From the NCBI RefSeq assembly GCF_900105535.1, contig NZ_LT629779.1:1674001-1738000 (forward strand): a stretch of DNA of 64,000 bases, read 5' to 3'. A model generated the notes under the pieces. That model made no database searches and was not told the origin of the DNA. It saw nothing but the letters and a program-made list of their open reading frames with translations. Both the position numbers and the translations under genes were made by a program. Shown one piece after another: positions 28,147 to 38,267 of the stretch (within the stretch, counting starts at the first letter, position 1; every line of letters begins with the position of its first letter). Origin of the DNA: Pseudarthrobacter equi. GTDB taxonomy: Bacteria > Actinomycetota > Actinomycetes > Actinomycetales > Micrococcaceae.

Positions 28147-28383
28147 ATGCCAAAAATCAGTTCCGAACTGTTGTCTGTCCTGCGTTGCCCCGTCACGGGC
28201 TCGCCCCTGGTGCAGGAAGGCGAGGAACTGGTCGCCACGGCCGCGGCGGCGGACGGCGTGAAGCCCCGCTACGCCATCGAGGACGGCATTCCCCTCCTCC
28301 TGCCCCCGGAACTCCTGGCTGCCGCGACGGCCGCCGGGTCCGACCAGCACGACTCCGACCCCGCCGAAGGCGCCGTCCGCTAA
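28147..28383 (+). CDS. Trm112 family zinc-ribbon protein
   Basis: 78 residues: LLSVLRCPVTGSPLVQEGEELVAT, then RYAIEDGIPLLLPPE. This is the Trm112/YcaR fold, although the second Cys pair of the ribbon is missing (one Cys only), as in many bacterial members. Trm112 proteins activate methyltransferases in eukaryotes. The bacterial homologues are small partners of unknown targets. It lies between DUF3499 and ahcY; AhcY clears the S-adenosylhomocysteine that methyltransferases produce. Confidence 0.88.
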   Translation: MPKISSELLSVLRCPVTGSPLVQEGEELVATAAAADGVKPRYAIEDGIPLLLPPELLAAATAAGSDQHDSDPAEGAVR

Positions 28384-28515
28384 AACCGCCGGCCCCGGTG
28401 CATTACTCCCGGAGCCCCGCCCTCAGCGGAACACGAACAACTTCCATTTCCAGGCCCTCCGGAAACGCTGATGCGGCCTTTTCATGATTTTCCCGGACAC
28501 AGCAAAGGACCATCC

Positions 28516-29994
<1,479 letters not shown>

Positions 29995-30022
29995 AAGCCG
30001 ACGCCAACAAGCCGTTACCAAG

Positions 30023-30064
30023 AAGTAAGGTGCCCGGGCGCCCTCCGCGCCCGGGCCGTTACTT
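30023..30064 (+). terminator. Terminator after ahcY
   Basis: GCCCGGGCGC pairs with GCGCCCGGGC around CCTCC, and the stem is extended by AAGTAA/TTACTT. It lies between ahcY and the next promoter. Confidence 0.85.
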
Positions 30065-30072
30065 CCAGCGCC

Positions 30073-30078
30073 TAGGAT
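30073..30078 (+). promoter_or_regulatory. Leaderless -10 box for L,D-transpeptidase
   Basis: TAGGAT, 6 nt, then the ATG at 30085. It directly follows the ahcY terminator. Confidence 0.6.
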
Positions 30079-30084
30079 CTGATA

Positions 30085-31323
30085 ATGGAGCCTGAAGTCC
30101 AGCCCCGCCGCCCCCGGTCCCTCAAGAAGATGCTCATCATCGCCGTGGTGTGCATCCTCGCGGCTGCCGGCGGCGTGTTCGCCGCCGTCGCGCCCGGTCT
30201 TGCCGGCGGGGACCTGGAATCCGAAGCCGGGTCCGCTACCCGGACCTCTCCCGGCATCGCCTCACCGGTGGTGGCTGCGGTGAAGTCCGAGGCTTCCCCG
30301 GCCAACGGCGCCAAGCAGGTCAACCCCGCGGCCCCCGTGTCGTTGAAGATCAGCAACGGCACCATCGAGCGCGTAACGCTGACCAGCACTGCCGGCGAAA
30401 AGGTGGATGGCAGCATCGACCCTGCAGGCACCGGATGGACCGCCACCGCGCCGCTGAAGTTCAACACCGACTACAGCTACACGTTCGTGGTGAAGGACGG
30501 CGCGGGACGCGAAACGAGCACCACCCAGCAGTTCAGCACCGTCTCCAGTTCGCACGAGGCTGACGCCGCCGTGTACCCGCTGGACGGAATGAAGGTGGGC
30601 GTGGGCCAGCCGCTGCAGATCATCTTCAGCGAACCCGTACTCAACCGGGACGCCGTGGAGAAGGCCATCAAGATCACCAGCAGCGCCGGGCAGGTGGGCG
30701 CTTTCCACTGGTACAGCGACAAGATGGTGCGGTACCGGGCGGAAAACTTCTGGGCCGCGAATTCCACCGTCACCATGGACATGCAGATGTTCGGCGTGGA
30801 CCTGGGCAACGGCCAGATCGCCAACTTCGACAAAAAAGTGAAGGTCAACATCGGGGACAAGAAGGTGGCCGTGGCGGACGCCACCGCACACACCTTCACC
30901 CTCAGCGTGAACGACCAGCCGGTGAAGACCCTGCCCGTCAGCATGGGGGACAAGCGGTTCCCGTCAGCCCGCGGCTACGGGGTCCTCATGGAAAAGAACC
31001 GGTTCGACCACTTCCGCGCCTCCAGCATCGGGCTGAAACCCGGCGACCCGGCCTACTACGGTGACGTGGATGTGGAGTACACCATAAGGCTGACGCTCAG
31101 CGGGGCCTACATCCACCAGGCGCTTGAATCCGCCTTCCCTTACATCGGCAATACGAACGTCTCGCACGGCTGCATCGGGTTCGCCCCCGACGGCGCCGCC
31201 TGGGTCTTCGACAACATGGGCACCGGCGACGTGGTCAACATCATTAACACCGAGGGGGACTACGCCGCCCACGATGACGGGTACGGCGACTGGAACATCC
31301 CCTGGGCTGAATACGACAACTGA
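30085..31323 (+). CDS. L,D-transpeptidase with Ig-like domains (LdtMt2 type)
   Basis: 412 residues. A basic N-terminus and one helix (KKMLIIAVVCILAAAGGVFAAVAPG) anchor it. Two Ig-like modules follow (SLKISNGTIERVTLTSTAG...TTQQFSTVSS and YPLDGMKVGVGQPLQIIFSEPVLNRDAVEKAI), then the YkuD catalytic domain ending YIHQALESAFPYIGNTNVSHGCIGFAPDGAAWVFDNM. The Cys of SHGC is the nucleophile. It makes 3-3 crosslinks in peptidoglycan and is insensitive to most penicillins. The lipobox Cys of mycobacterial LdtMt2 is missing, so this copy is helix-anchored. Leaderless start. Confidence 0.93.
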   Translation: MEPEVQPRRPRSLKKMLIIAVVCILAAAGGVFAAVAPGLAGGDLESEAGSATRTSPGIASPVVAAVKSEASPANGAKQVNPAAPVSLKISNGTIERVTLTSTAGEKVDGSIDPAGTGWTATAPLKFNTDYSYTFVVKDGAGRETSTTQQFSTVSSSHEADAAVYPLDGMKVGVGQPLQIIFSEPVLNRDAVEKAIKITSSAGQVGAFHWYSDKMVRYRAENFWAANSTVTMDMQMFGVDLGNGQIANFDKKVKVNIGDKKVAVADATAHTFTLSVNDQPVKTLPVSMGDKRFPSARGYGVLMEKNRFDHFRASSIGLKPGDPAYYGDVDVEYTIRLTLSGAYIHQALESAFPYIGNTNVSHGCIGFAPDGAAWVFDNMGTGDVVNIINTEGDYAAHDDGYGDWNIPWAEYDN

Positions 31324-31325
31324 CG

Positions 31326-32126
31326 TCAGCTGCCGAAAGGCAGCCGCTGCAGCCGCTCGCCGACCTCCGTGTTGCGTTGGCGCTGCCGGGCAAGTTTGGT
31401 GAGTTCCCGGTTCCGCCGCTCGGCCACGACGGCGGCAAGGTAGTCGTCCGGGCCTGTCCCCGGCGGCGGCCCGGGGGCCACGTGGGCGGCGAGTTCGGTG
31501 GCGATGGACGCGGCCATGCCTGCCCGGGAGAGCGGCGCCATTCTGGCGGCCTGGCGGATGAACTGGGACGCCCGGCGTGCGGTGGCATCCGGTATGCGGC
31601 CGATGTCCGCCGTCCGGGCCCAGGCGCGCAGGCCTGGCGGGATGGAGACCGGAACCGGCCGCTCGGCAGCGACCCTGGTACGGATTGCGTAGGTTCCCGC
31701 CATCAGGTCGCCCAGCCGCCGTGACTTGTCGTTGAAAAGTGCCACGGCAAGGGCCAGGCCGCCGAACGTCAGGTAGACCTCGAGGAAGCCGGTCAGTCCA
31801 CGGATCAGGGCGTGCCGGAAACGGATGGCCCCGCCGTCGTCCCGCACCACCCGGAGGCCTGCGGCAAGCTTGCCCAGGGACAGGCCCCGGCTCAGTGTTT
31901 CCAGCCCCACCGGGACAACCACCAGGCAGAAGACCACGCTGCACAGGACCAGCGCACGCATGGCGGCCTCGTCAAGGTCTTCGCCGGCTGTGGCGAGGCC
32001 GATCAGGATGACCACCAGTAGGACCACATTGAAGAGGACGTCGAGGAACAGTCCCAGGGCGCGCGCCGCAAAGGAGGCGGGGCGCAGTTCCAGGACCACG
32101 GCCTCACCGGTGATGATCGATCCCAC
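31326..32126 (-). CDS. RDD family membrane protein
   Basis: 266 residues from a GTG. The RDD domain (ASFAARALGLFLDVLFNVVLLVVILIGL; Arg then Asp) spans three to four helices with GLSLGKLAAGLRVVRDDGG and NDKSRRLGDLMAGTYAIRTR. The cytoplasmic C-terminal 100 residues are Ala/Arg-rich. The family may include ion exchangers but is poorly defined. It is divergent from the SpoIIM gene and convergent with the L,D-transpeptidase gene, stops only 2 bp apart. RDD, SpoIIM, DUF58 and MoxR genes often sit together in actinobacteria; here they are about 10 kb apart. Confidence 0.87.
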   Translation of the reverse strand: MGSIITGEAVVLELRPASFAARALGLFLDVLFNVVLLVVILIGLATAGEDLDEAAMRALVLCSVVFCLVVVPVGLETLSRGLSLGKLAAGLRVVRDDGGAIRFRHALIRGLTGFLEVYLTFGGLALAVALFNDKSRRLGDLMAGTYAIRTRVAAERPVPVSIPPGLRAWARTADIGRIPDATARRASQFIRQAARMAPLSRAGMAASIATELAAHVAPGPPPGTGPDDYLAAVVAERRNRELTKLARQRQRNTEVGERLQRLPFGS

Positions 32127-32185
32127 GTGCGTATCCGTTTCCTTGCGGCTATGGTGCAGTCGGTCAAAGTCTAGTGCGGTGCCGC

Positions 32186-32191
32186 TAGGCT
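32186..32191 (+). promoter_or_regulatory. Leaderless -10 box for SpoIIM-like gene
   Basis: TAGGCT, 6 nt, then the GTG at 32198. Confidence 0.6.
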
Positions 32192-32197
32192 GGTGCC

Positions 32198-33190
32198 GTG
32201 GATATGGACGCCTTCTCCGCCGTCAACGCGGACAAGTGGTCGCGGCTGCACGAGCTTGCCCACAAGGGCAAGCTCAGCGGACCGGAGGCCGATGAGTTGC
32301 TTGCCCTGTACCAGGCCACATCCGCCCACCTGTCACTCATCCGCTCGGTTGCCCCGGAAAGCGGCCTGTCAGCATCCCTGTCAGCCACCCTGGCGCAGGC
32401 ACGGACACGGTTCACCGGTGCACGGTCAAACCCCATGGCAGACCTCGAGCGGTTCTTCGTCCTCGCGCTGCCGGCAGCGTTCTACCGCCTGGCGTGGCTG
32501 ACGCTTGCCTGTGGGGCCGCCTTCCTCATCATTGGCGCCGCCTACGCGGTCTGGATCGGATCGTCGCCCGAGGCCCTGCGCGCGGTGGCTTCGGAGGCTG
32601 CGGCCAAGCAGTACGTCGAAGAAGACTTCATTGACTACTACTCAGAGAACCCTGCCGCTTCCTTCGCAGGGGCAGTGTGGACCAACAACGCCTGGATCAG
32701 TGCCCAGGCTGTTGCCCTGGGCATCACCGGTGTGTGGGTGCCCATCATCCTCTTCACCAATGCCCAAGGCGTAGGTGTGGCGGCTGGCATTTTTGCCGCT
32801 GCCGGCAAGTCGGACGTCTTCTTCAGCTACATCCTTCCGCACGGCCTCATGGAACTCACCGCCGTCTTCATTGCCTGTGCCGCTGGCCTGCGGATCTTCT
32901 GGGCCATGGTGTCGCCGGGGCCACGAACCAGGCTGCGGGCTGTGGCGGAGGAAGGCCGTTCACTGGTCACCGTGGCGCTGGGCCTGGTCCTGGTGCTCTT
33001 CGTGTCCGGCCTCGTGGAAGGGTTCGTCACGCCCAGCCCGCTTCCAGTCTGGGCGAAGATTGCCATCGGCGCCGCCGTGCTGGCCTGCTACTGGACGTAC
33101 GCCCTGGTATGGGGCCGCCGCGCCTACCTGGCGGGGGAGCGGGGCGACCTGCGCCGCGAGGATGCAGGCTACACCGAAATCGCTGCCTGA
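32198..33190 (+). CDS. Stage II sporulation protein M (SpoIIM)-like membrane protein
   Basis: 330 residues. After a helical N-terminus (KWSRLHELAHKGKLSGPEADELLALYQATSAHLSLIRS) come five to six membrane helices. They carry the SpoIIM-like ENPAASFAGAVWTNNAWISAQAVALGITGVWVPIILFTNAQGVGVAAGIF and FSYILPHGLMELTAVFIACAAGLRIFWAM. In Bacillus SpoIIM helps peptidoglycan removal during engulfment; non-sporulating actinobacteria keep homologues of unknown role, usually paired with RDD genes as here. Leaderless GTG start. Confidence 0.88.
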   Translation: MDMDAFSAVNADKWSRLHELAHKGKLSGPEADELLALYQATSAHLSLIRSVAPESGLSASLSATLAQARTRFTGARSNPMADLERFFVLALPAAFYRLAWLTLACGAAFLIIGAAYAVWIGSSPEALRAVASEAAAKQYVEEDFIDYYSENPAASFAGAVWTNNAWISAQAVALGITGVWVPIILFTNAQGVGVAAGIFAAAGKSDVFFSYILPHGLMELTAVFIACAAGLRIFWAMVSPGPRTRLRAVAEEGRSLVTVALGLVLVLFVSGLVEGFVTPSPLPVWAKIAIGAAVLACYWTYALVWGRRAYLAGERGDLRREDAGYTEIAA

Positions 33191-33242
33191 ATCGTTGTAA
33201 TTGCGCCGGGGTGGTTCCTCGCCCGCGTCAAGGAGCGGGCGG

Positions 33243-33248
33243 TAGGCT
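33243..33248 (+). promoter_or_regulatory. Candidate -10 box for TIGR01906 gene
   Basis: TAGGCT, 68 nt before the GTG at 33317, giving a leader of about 60 nt. Confidence 0.4.
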
Positions 33249-33316
33249 CGACAACAGATGAAGCGCGCCAGCCTATCCCAGCGCGGCGCGGACACCCCAA
33301 CGGAAGTGACGCTGTT

Positions 33317-34579
33317 GTGAAAGACGAGACCCCGGCCCGCGCCAAAAGCGCCAAGCCGCAGCCCGAACCTTTCCTGGATACGTCAGGGGACTCGGACGAG
33401 CCCGCCTTCTCCTGGATGGCGGCTGACGCGGCGGACAACGGAGACACCGGCAAGGACACCACCCCGCGGGACCGGACCGTCAATGACGGCACCGGAAAGG
33501 AATCCCCGGCACTGGCGCGCACCGCCGACGGCGCCGGAAAGGGGAGCCCGACGCCGGCACGCACCGGGGATGGGACCGTCACGGAAGGCGCGGCCACGCC
33601 CGTGGACCAGCAGCCGGACAGCAGGTCCGGCCGCCGCGCCGCGGAAGCCGCCGACGAATCAGCCACCCAAAAACCTGCGGCCGTGCAGTCCCCTGCCGCC
33701 GGGACTTCCGCCGCAGGGTCCTCTGCTGCGGCACAATCCACCAGCAAGCCTGCCGGCAAGGGCGACGGCGGGTCGTTCCGCGAGCCGCTCCCCACGTCAG
33801 CGCTTTCTGTCCGCCCACCCGAAGAGGAAGTGGCGCGGCGCAACGCCGAGCGTGAGAGCGCGGCCAACGCCAAGCCGGTGGCACCGAGGGTCATGCAGGT
33901 CCTCCTTGCCATCTTCTTCCCGGTGGTCCTCCTGGTGCTCGCCGTCCGCGCAGTGACCAGCCCGCTGTTCCTGTGGATCGAATACAACCGCCCCGGGTTT
34001 CCCGGCGACGGCTACGGGTTCAGCACGGACGACAGGATGACCTACGGCTCCTACGCCGTCGACTACCTGAGCAACTGGGCCGGTCCGCGCTACCTCGGCG
34101 ACCTGGTGCACCGCAGCGGCGACAAACTGTTCAAGGACGGCGAAGTCAGCCACATGGCCGACGTCAAGACCGTGATCCTTTCCACCTTCGGAGCGGGCAC
34201 CCTGCTGCTGATCCTGGGCGTCATTGCCGTCCTGTATCTGCGCAAGCGCAGCGCCGGGGGAGTCCGGCGGGGCCTCTTCGCCGGGTCCATTGTCACGCTG
34301 GTCCTCATCCTGGGACTCGGCACGCTGGCGTTCCTGGGCTGGCAGCAGTTCTTCACCGAGTTCCACCGGATCTTCTTCGCTGACGGATCCTGGACCTTCA
34401 GCCTCGATGACACCCTGATCCGGCTGTTCCCCGGCCAGTTCTGGATGGACGCAGGCATTGTGATCGGGGGCCTGGTGCTCCTCGTGTCGCTGGTGACCCT
34501 GATCCTCACCTGGCCCACGCGCCGCCGTCGCGGCGTGGCCCGGACAGCGGAGGAACCCGCGGAGCCCGCTCAGGCGTAA
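33317..34579 (+). CDS. TIGR01906 (DUF1461) integral membrane protein with long disordered N-terminus
   Basis: 420 residues from a GTG. The first 190 residues are Pro/Ala/Thr/Gly/Asp-rich and disordered, with a 14-residue unit repeated from Asp57. The membrane part then starts PRVMQVLLAIFFPVVLLVLAVRAVTSPLFLWIEYNRPGFPGDGYGF and has SYAVDYLSNWAGPRYLGDLVH plus three more helices. YNRPGFP and the late FHRIFFADGSWTFSLDDTLIRLFPGQFW are TIGR01906/DUF1461 hallmarks. Function is unknown. It ends by overlapping the convergent acyl-CoA ligase gene by 10 nt. Confidence 0.85.
   Translation: MKDETPARAKSAKPQPEPFLDTSGDSDEPAFSWMAADAADNGDTGKDTTPRDRTVNDGTGKESPALARTADGAGKGSPTPARTGDGTVTEGAATPVDQQPDSRSGRRAAEAADESATQKPAAVQSPAAGTSAAGSSAAAQSTSKPAGKGDGGSFREPLPTSALSVRPPEEEVARRNAERESAANAKPVAPRVMQVLLAIFFPVVLLVLAVRAVTSPLFLWIEYNRPGFPGDGYGFSTDDRMTYGSYAVDYLSNWAGPRYLGDLVHRSGDKLFKDGEVSHMADVKTVILSTFGAGTLLLILGVIAVLYLRKRSAGGVRRGLFAGSIVTLVLILGLGTLAFLGWQQFFTEFHRIFFADGSWTFSLDDTLIRLFPGQFWMDAGIVIGGLVLLVSLVTLILTWPTRRRRGVARTAEEPAEPAQA
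33485..33610 (+). repeat. Tandem 42-bp coding repeats in TIGR01906 gene
   Basis: Three imperfect copies of a 14-codon unit (DGTGKESPALARTA, DGAGKGSPTPARTG, then a diverged third copy) lie in the disordered N-terminal region. Confidence 0.55.
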
Positions 34580-36399
34580 AGTTTCGCTATCTCGGCGTCA
34601 AAATCGCTGACGACGGCGGACCGCTTCAGCTTCAGCGACGGCGTCAGGTGGCCGGATTCCACTGTGAACTCCGTGTCCAGGAGCGTGAACCGGCGGATGG
34701 ATTCGGCCTTTGAGACCGAAAGGTTGGCGTGGTCCACCGCTTCCTGGACGGCCGCGAGGACCTCGGCGTCTGTGACGGCGGCCTGGCGCTCCAGTGGCTG
34801 CATCCCGCGCTCCGACCTCCAGTCGGCCAGCCCGTCCGGGTCCAGCGTGATCAGCGCCGACACGAACTTCTGGCCGTCACCCACCACCACGGCGTGGCCC
34901 ACCAGCTGGTGCGCCCTGATGGTGTCTTCGAGTGGCCCAGGGGCGACGTTCTTTCCGCCGGCCGTGACCAGGATGTCCTTCTTCCGGCCCGTGACAGTGA
35001 GGAAGCCGTCCGGGTCCAGCTCCCCGAGGTCCCCGGTGCGGAAGAAGCCATCCACGAACGCCTCGGCATTGGCCTGTGGGTTGTTGTGGTACCCCTTGAA
35101 CACGCCAATGCCTTTGACCAGGATCTCGCCATCCTGGGCCACCCTGATAGTGGTGCCTGGAATCGGAATGCCCACGGACCCGACGCGCGTCCGGGTGGGC
35201 GTGTTGGCTGTGCACGGCGCGGTGGTTTCGGTCAGGCCGTACCCTTCCAGCACCGGGATGCCTGCACCGCGAAAGAAGTGTGCGTCCTCCAGGGAAAGGT
35301 GGCTGGCTCCGGACACGGTGTAACCCACCTGGCCGCCCAGTGCCTGGCGCAGTCGGGGATAGAGCAGCCGGTCGAAAAGGCCGTGCCGGACCCGCAGGAC
35401 GAACCCGGGCCCGGACCCCTCGCCGCGGCTTTGCCGGTCCTGTTCGGTGGAGTAGGAGATCGCTGCAGCCACGGCCGCGTGGAAGAGCCGGCCCTTCCCG
35501 GCCAGTGCTGCCTTATGCGCCGCGGTGGCGCGGACCTTTTCGAAGATCCGGGGGACCACCAGCAGGAAGGTGGGCTTGAACGTGCCCAGGTCCTCCAGCA
35601 GCTGCGCGGCGCCCTGGGTGTGTCCCAGGGTGGCCCCGGCGGAGAGGCAGACCACCTGCACCGCCCGGGCAAGGACGTGGGCGAGTGGCAGGAACATCAG
35701 GGTCCGGGACTGGTCCTGGACCAGGAGCTCCGGCAGGAATGCCACGATGTTCCGGGCCACCAGCGCGAAGTTGCCGTGGGTGATCTCGCACCCTTTGGGG
35801 CTGCCGGTGGTGCCGGACGTGTAGACCAGGGACGCGACGTCGTCGAGGCCCGCCGTGCTCCGCTGCCGTTCGAGTTCGGCGTCGCTGACTCCCGCCCCCG
35901 CAGCCGAAACGCTGGCGAGGTGCGGCGCTTCGCCGTCGTAATCCATGCGTATGACGTTGACCAAACGGTCCCGGAGCGTGGCCGAGCCGGCCACCACGCC
36001 GCTGACAAGTTCCGCCGTGGCATGGTCCTGGACAAAGACGCGGCGCGCTCCGGCATCGCGGAGGATCCAGTCCACCTGGCTGGCTGAGGATGTTTCGTAG
36101 ATGGGTACGGTCACTCCGCCGGCGAACCAGATGGCGAAATCCACCAGGGTCCACTCGTAGGAGGTGGCAGACATGACGGCGACAGTGTCGCCCGGTTCGA
36201 GCCCGCCGGCGATCAGCCCCTTGGCGAGTGCGCTGACGTCCTGCAGGAACTTTCCGGCCGGTACATCCACCCACCCGTTCGGCCCTTTGCGCCGGTATAG
36301 AGCATGGGCGGGGTTGGCGGCGTGCCGTTCCAGCAACAGGTCGGTCACGTTGCTGGCGGCGTCCAGCCCGACCAACAGTTCAGTGCTTGCTTCTCTCAC
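34570..36399 (-). CDS. AMP-dependent long-chain fatty acid-CoA ligase (FadD15-like)
   Basis: 609 residues from the GTG at 36399 (GGAG about 7 nt upstream). Adenylate-forming motifs are LVYTSGTTGSPKG (P-loop), YGLTETTAP, DGFFRTGDLGELDPDG and GRKKDILVTAGGKNVAPGPLED, the last carrying the hinge and the GGKN-(V/I)-(A/S)-P form of long-chain acyl-CoA synthetases. It activates fatty acids to acyl-CoA through an acyl-adenylate. The upstream open frame runs into the mannosyltransferase gene and is not part of it. The gap to that gene is 67 bp, so the two may be co-transcribed. Confidence 0.92.
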   Translation of the reverse strand: MREASTELLVGLDAASNVTDLLLERHAANPAHALYRRKGPNGWVDVPAGKFLQDVSALAKGLIAGGLEPGDTVAVMSATSYEWTLVDFAIWFAGGVTVPIYETSSASQVDWILRDAGARRVFVQDHATAELVSGVVAGSATLRDRLVNVIRMDYDGEAPHLASVSAAGAGVSDAELERQRSTAGLDDVASLVYTSGTTGSPKGCEITHGNFALVARNIVAFLPELLVQDQSRTLMFLPLAHVLARAVQVVCLSAGATLGHTQGAAQLLEDLGTFKPTFLLVVPRIFEKVRATAAHKAALAGKGRLFHAAVAAAISYSTEQDRQSRGEGSGPGFVLRVRHGLFDRLLYPRLRQALGGQVGYTVSGASHLSLEDAHFFRGAGIPVLEGYGLTETTAPCTANTPTRTRVGSVGIPIPGTTIRVAQDGEILVKGIGVFKGYHNNPQANAEAFVDGFFRTGDLGELDPDGFLTVTGRKKDILVTAGGKNVAPGPLEDTIRAHQLVGHAVVVGDGQKFVSALITLDPDGLADWRSERGMQPLERQAAVTDAEVLAAVQEAVDHANLSVSKAESIRRFTLLDTEFTVESGHLTPSLKLKRSAVVSDFDAEIAKLYA

Positions 36400-36466
36400 A
36401 ACAGGTCTCCGTTCCGCAGCCAGGCCGCGGCAGCGGCGTCCATTTGGGGTCTGATGCCATCCTGCC

Positions 36467-38221
36467 CTAGATCCATGACGGCATCCACATGCGGACCCTC
36501 CAGGCGTCGTAGGGGATGACCTCCGCTGCCCATACAGGGTAGAAGAAGGCGGACAGCATGATCGCTGCCGCCACGAACAGGACCACCAGATACAGCCCCG
36601 AGCGGCGGCGCCACGGAGGATCGGACGCCCTGCCGAGGACAAGGCCCAGGCAATAGGCAAGAGCCAGCACCAGGAAGGGCTCGAAAGACACCGCGTAGAA
36701 ATAGAACATCGTCCGGTCCGGATACATGAACCACGGCAGGTACCCTGCGGCAACGCCGGCCAGTATGGCGCCGGCGCGCCAGTCGCGCCGGCCCGCCCAC
36801 CAGAACAGCAGGACAACCAGGGAGATGGCCGCAGCCCACCAGATCAGGGGGTTGCCCACGGACAGGATGGCCGAGGTGCACTTGGCGACGTCGCAGCCGG
36901 GGGTGCCCTGCTGCGGGGATTCATAGAAGAACGACGTCGGCCGGCCCAGTACCAGCCAGCTCCAGGCGCTGGCCTCGTAAGGATGCTCGGAACTCAGGCC
37001 CTGGTGGAAGGTGTAGGCCTCCTGGTGGTAATGGGCGAGTGACCGCACAGCGTCCGGCAACCAGCCCCACGTTGCTGAGGGGTTGTTTTCTGCCCAGTGG
37101 CGGAAGTAGCCGTTGTCGGACCGGAACCAGCCGATCCACGTCAGCGAGTAAACGACGGCGGCCACCGGAACCGTACTGAAGAACGCGGGGAGGCCGTCCT
37201 TGATGATTCCGCCGCTGATCCAGCCCCGGATGCCAGCCACCCGCCGCGCATTGAGGTCCCAGAAGACGGTGAGCAGCCCGAAGCCCGCCAGGAAGAACAG
37301 GCCGGACCACTTGGTGCCGACGGCCAGGCCAAGGCAGACGCCGGCGCTGATGCGCCACCAGCGGACGCCAAGCCACGGGCCGGACAGCAGTTCTGCCACC
37401 GGCGGACGTCCGCCGTTGCGTGCCGCGGCAGCGGCCAGCCGGGCAGCGAGCCTCCGCCGGCCATCGTCCCGGTCCATCAGGAGCGCCCCGAATGCCGCCA
37501 GGATCCAGAACATCAGGAAGATGTCCAGCAGTGAGGTGCGTGACATCACCAAGTGGTGTCCGTCCACCGCCAGCAGCAGGCCGGCGGCTCCGGCCAGAGG
37601 GAGTGACCTGAAGAGCTTGAGGGCGATGAGGGAGACCAGCAGCACCGAGAGGGTTCCGGTGAGGGCCGCCGCGAAGCGCCAGCCGAAGGGGTTGTCCGAG
37701 CCGAAAAGCGCCATTCCGGCGGCGATCATCCACTTGCCTACCGGCGGATGGACAACGTATTCGGGGGAGTTCAACAGGACATCCGGGTTGCCGGCATTAA
37801 AGGAGTCGTTCGCCTTGTCCGGCCAGCTGCGCTCGTAGCCGCTGATGAGGTAGGAGTAGGCGTCCTTGACGTAGTACGTCTCGTCGAAGACCAGCTTGTG
37901 CGGGGCGTCCAGGCGGAAGAAGCGGAGGATTCCCGCCACCACCGCCGTGAAGACGGGCACCAGGACGAACCAGATCCGCAGCGATGGCGGGTACTCCCGC
38001 CATGACCGGACATTGCCCAGCAGCCGCGCCCGGAGCCCGTCGGCGCTGAAGGCCTCCGCCGGACGGACCACCCACGGCCGGGACCTGCCGCGGCCGGACC
38101 GGAGCGGACCTTGTTCACCAACCCCTGAAAGGGTGCCTGCAGACGCCGCGGGAGCGGGTTGTCCGGCTCCGGATTCTCCGGCTCCGGGCCGCCGCGTCGA
38201 GGTCTGCGTCACGAGCCCCAT
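36467..38221 (-). CDS. Dolichyl-phosphate-mannose-type protein O-mannosyltransferase (PMT)
   Basis: 584 residues from the ATG at 38221 (AAAAGG 4 nt upstream). A Gly/Ser-rich N-terminus of about 60 residues is followed by 11-12 helices. The first external loop has RLDAPHKLVFDETYYVKDAYSYLISG, where Asp-Glu is the catalytic pair of GT39 enzymes. VHPPVGKWMIAAGMALFG, DGHHLVMSRTSLLDIFLMF and TKWSGLFFLAGFG also match. It moves mannose from polyprenyl-phosphomannose to Ser/Thr of proteins being exported by Sec. It is divergent from rsmI, as in many actinobacteria. Confidence 0.94.
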   Translation of the reverse strand: MGLVTQTSTRRPGAGESGAGQPAPAASAGTLSGVGEQGPLRSGRGRSRPWVVRPAEAFSADGLRARLLGNVRSWREYPPSLRIWFVLVPVFTAVVAGILRFFRLDAPHKLVFDETYYVKDAYSYLISGYERSWPDKANDSFNAGNPDVLLNSPEYVVHPPVGKWMIAAGMALFGSDNPFGWRFAAALTGTLSVLLVSLIALKLFRSLPLAGAAGLLLAVDGHHLVMSRTSLLDIFLMFWILAAFGALLMDRDDGRRRLAARLAAAAARNGGRPPVAELLSGPWLGVRWWRISAGVCLGLAVGTKWSGLFFLAGFGLLTVFWDLNARRVAGIRGWISGGIIKDGLPAFFSTVPVAAVVYSLTWIGWFRSDNGYFRHWAENNPSATWGWLPDAVRSLAHYHQEAYTFHQGLSSEHPYEASAWSWLVLGRPTSFFYESPQQGTPGCDVAKCTSAILSVGNPLIWWAAAISLVVLLFWWAGRRDWRAGAILAGVAAGYLPWFMYPDRTMFYFYAVSFEPFLVLALAYCLGLVLGRASDPPWRRRSGLYLVVLFVAAAIMLSAFFYPVWAAEVIPYDAWRVRMWMPSWI

Positions 38222-38255
38222 GCTACCTTTTGCGGCTGGCAGTCCTTCCCAGCAG

Positions 38256-38261
38256 TAGGCT
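38256..38261 (+). promoter_or_regulatory. Leaderless -10 box for rsmI
   Basis: TAGGCT, 6 nt, then the GTG at 38268. Confidence 0.6.
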
Positions 38262-38267
38262 GGTGGC

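Noticed and set aside
28384..28515. SAH riboswitch upstream of ahcY
   Set aside because: The 132-bp gap lacks the conserved GAGGAGCGCTGC-type core and its matching AGGCTCGG block.
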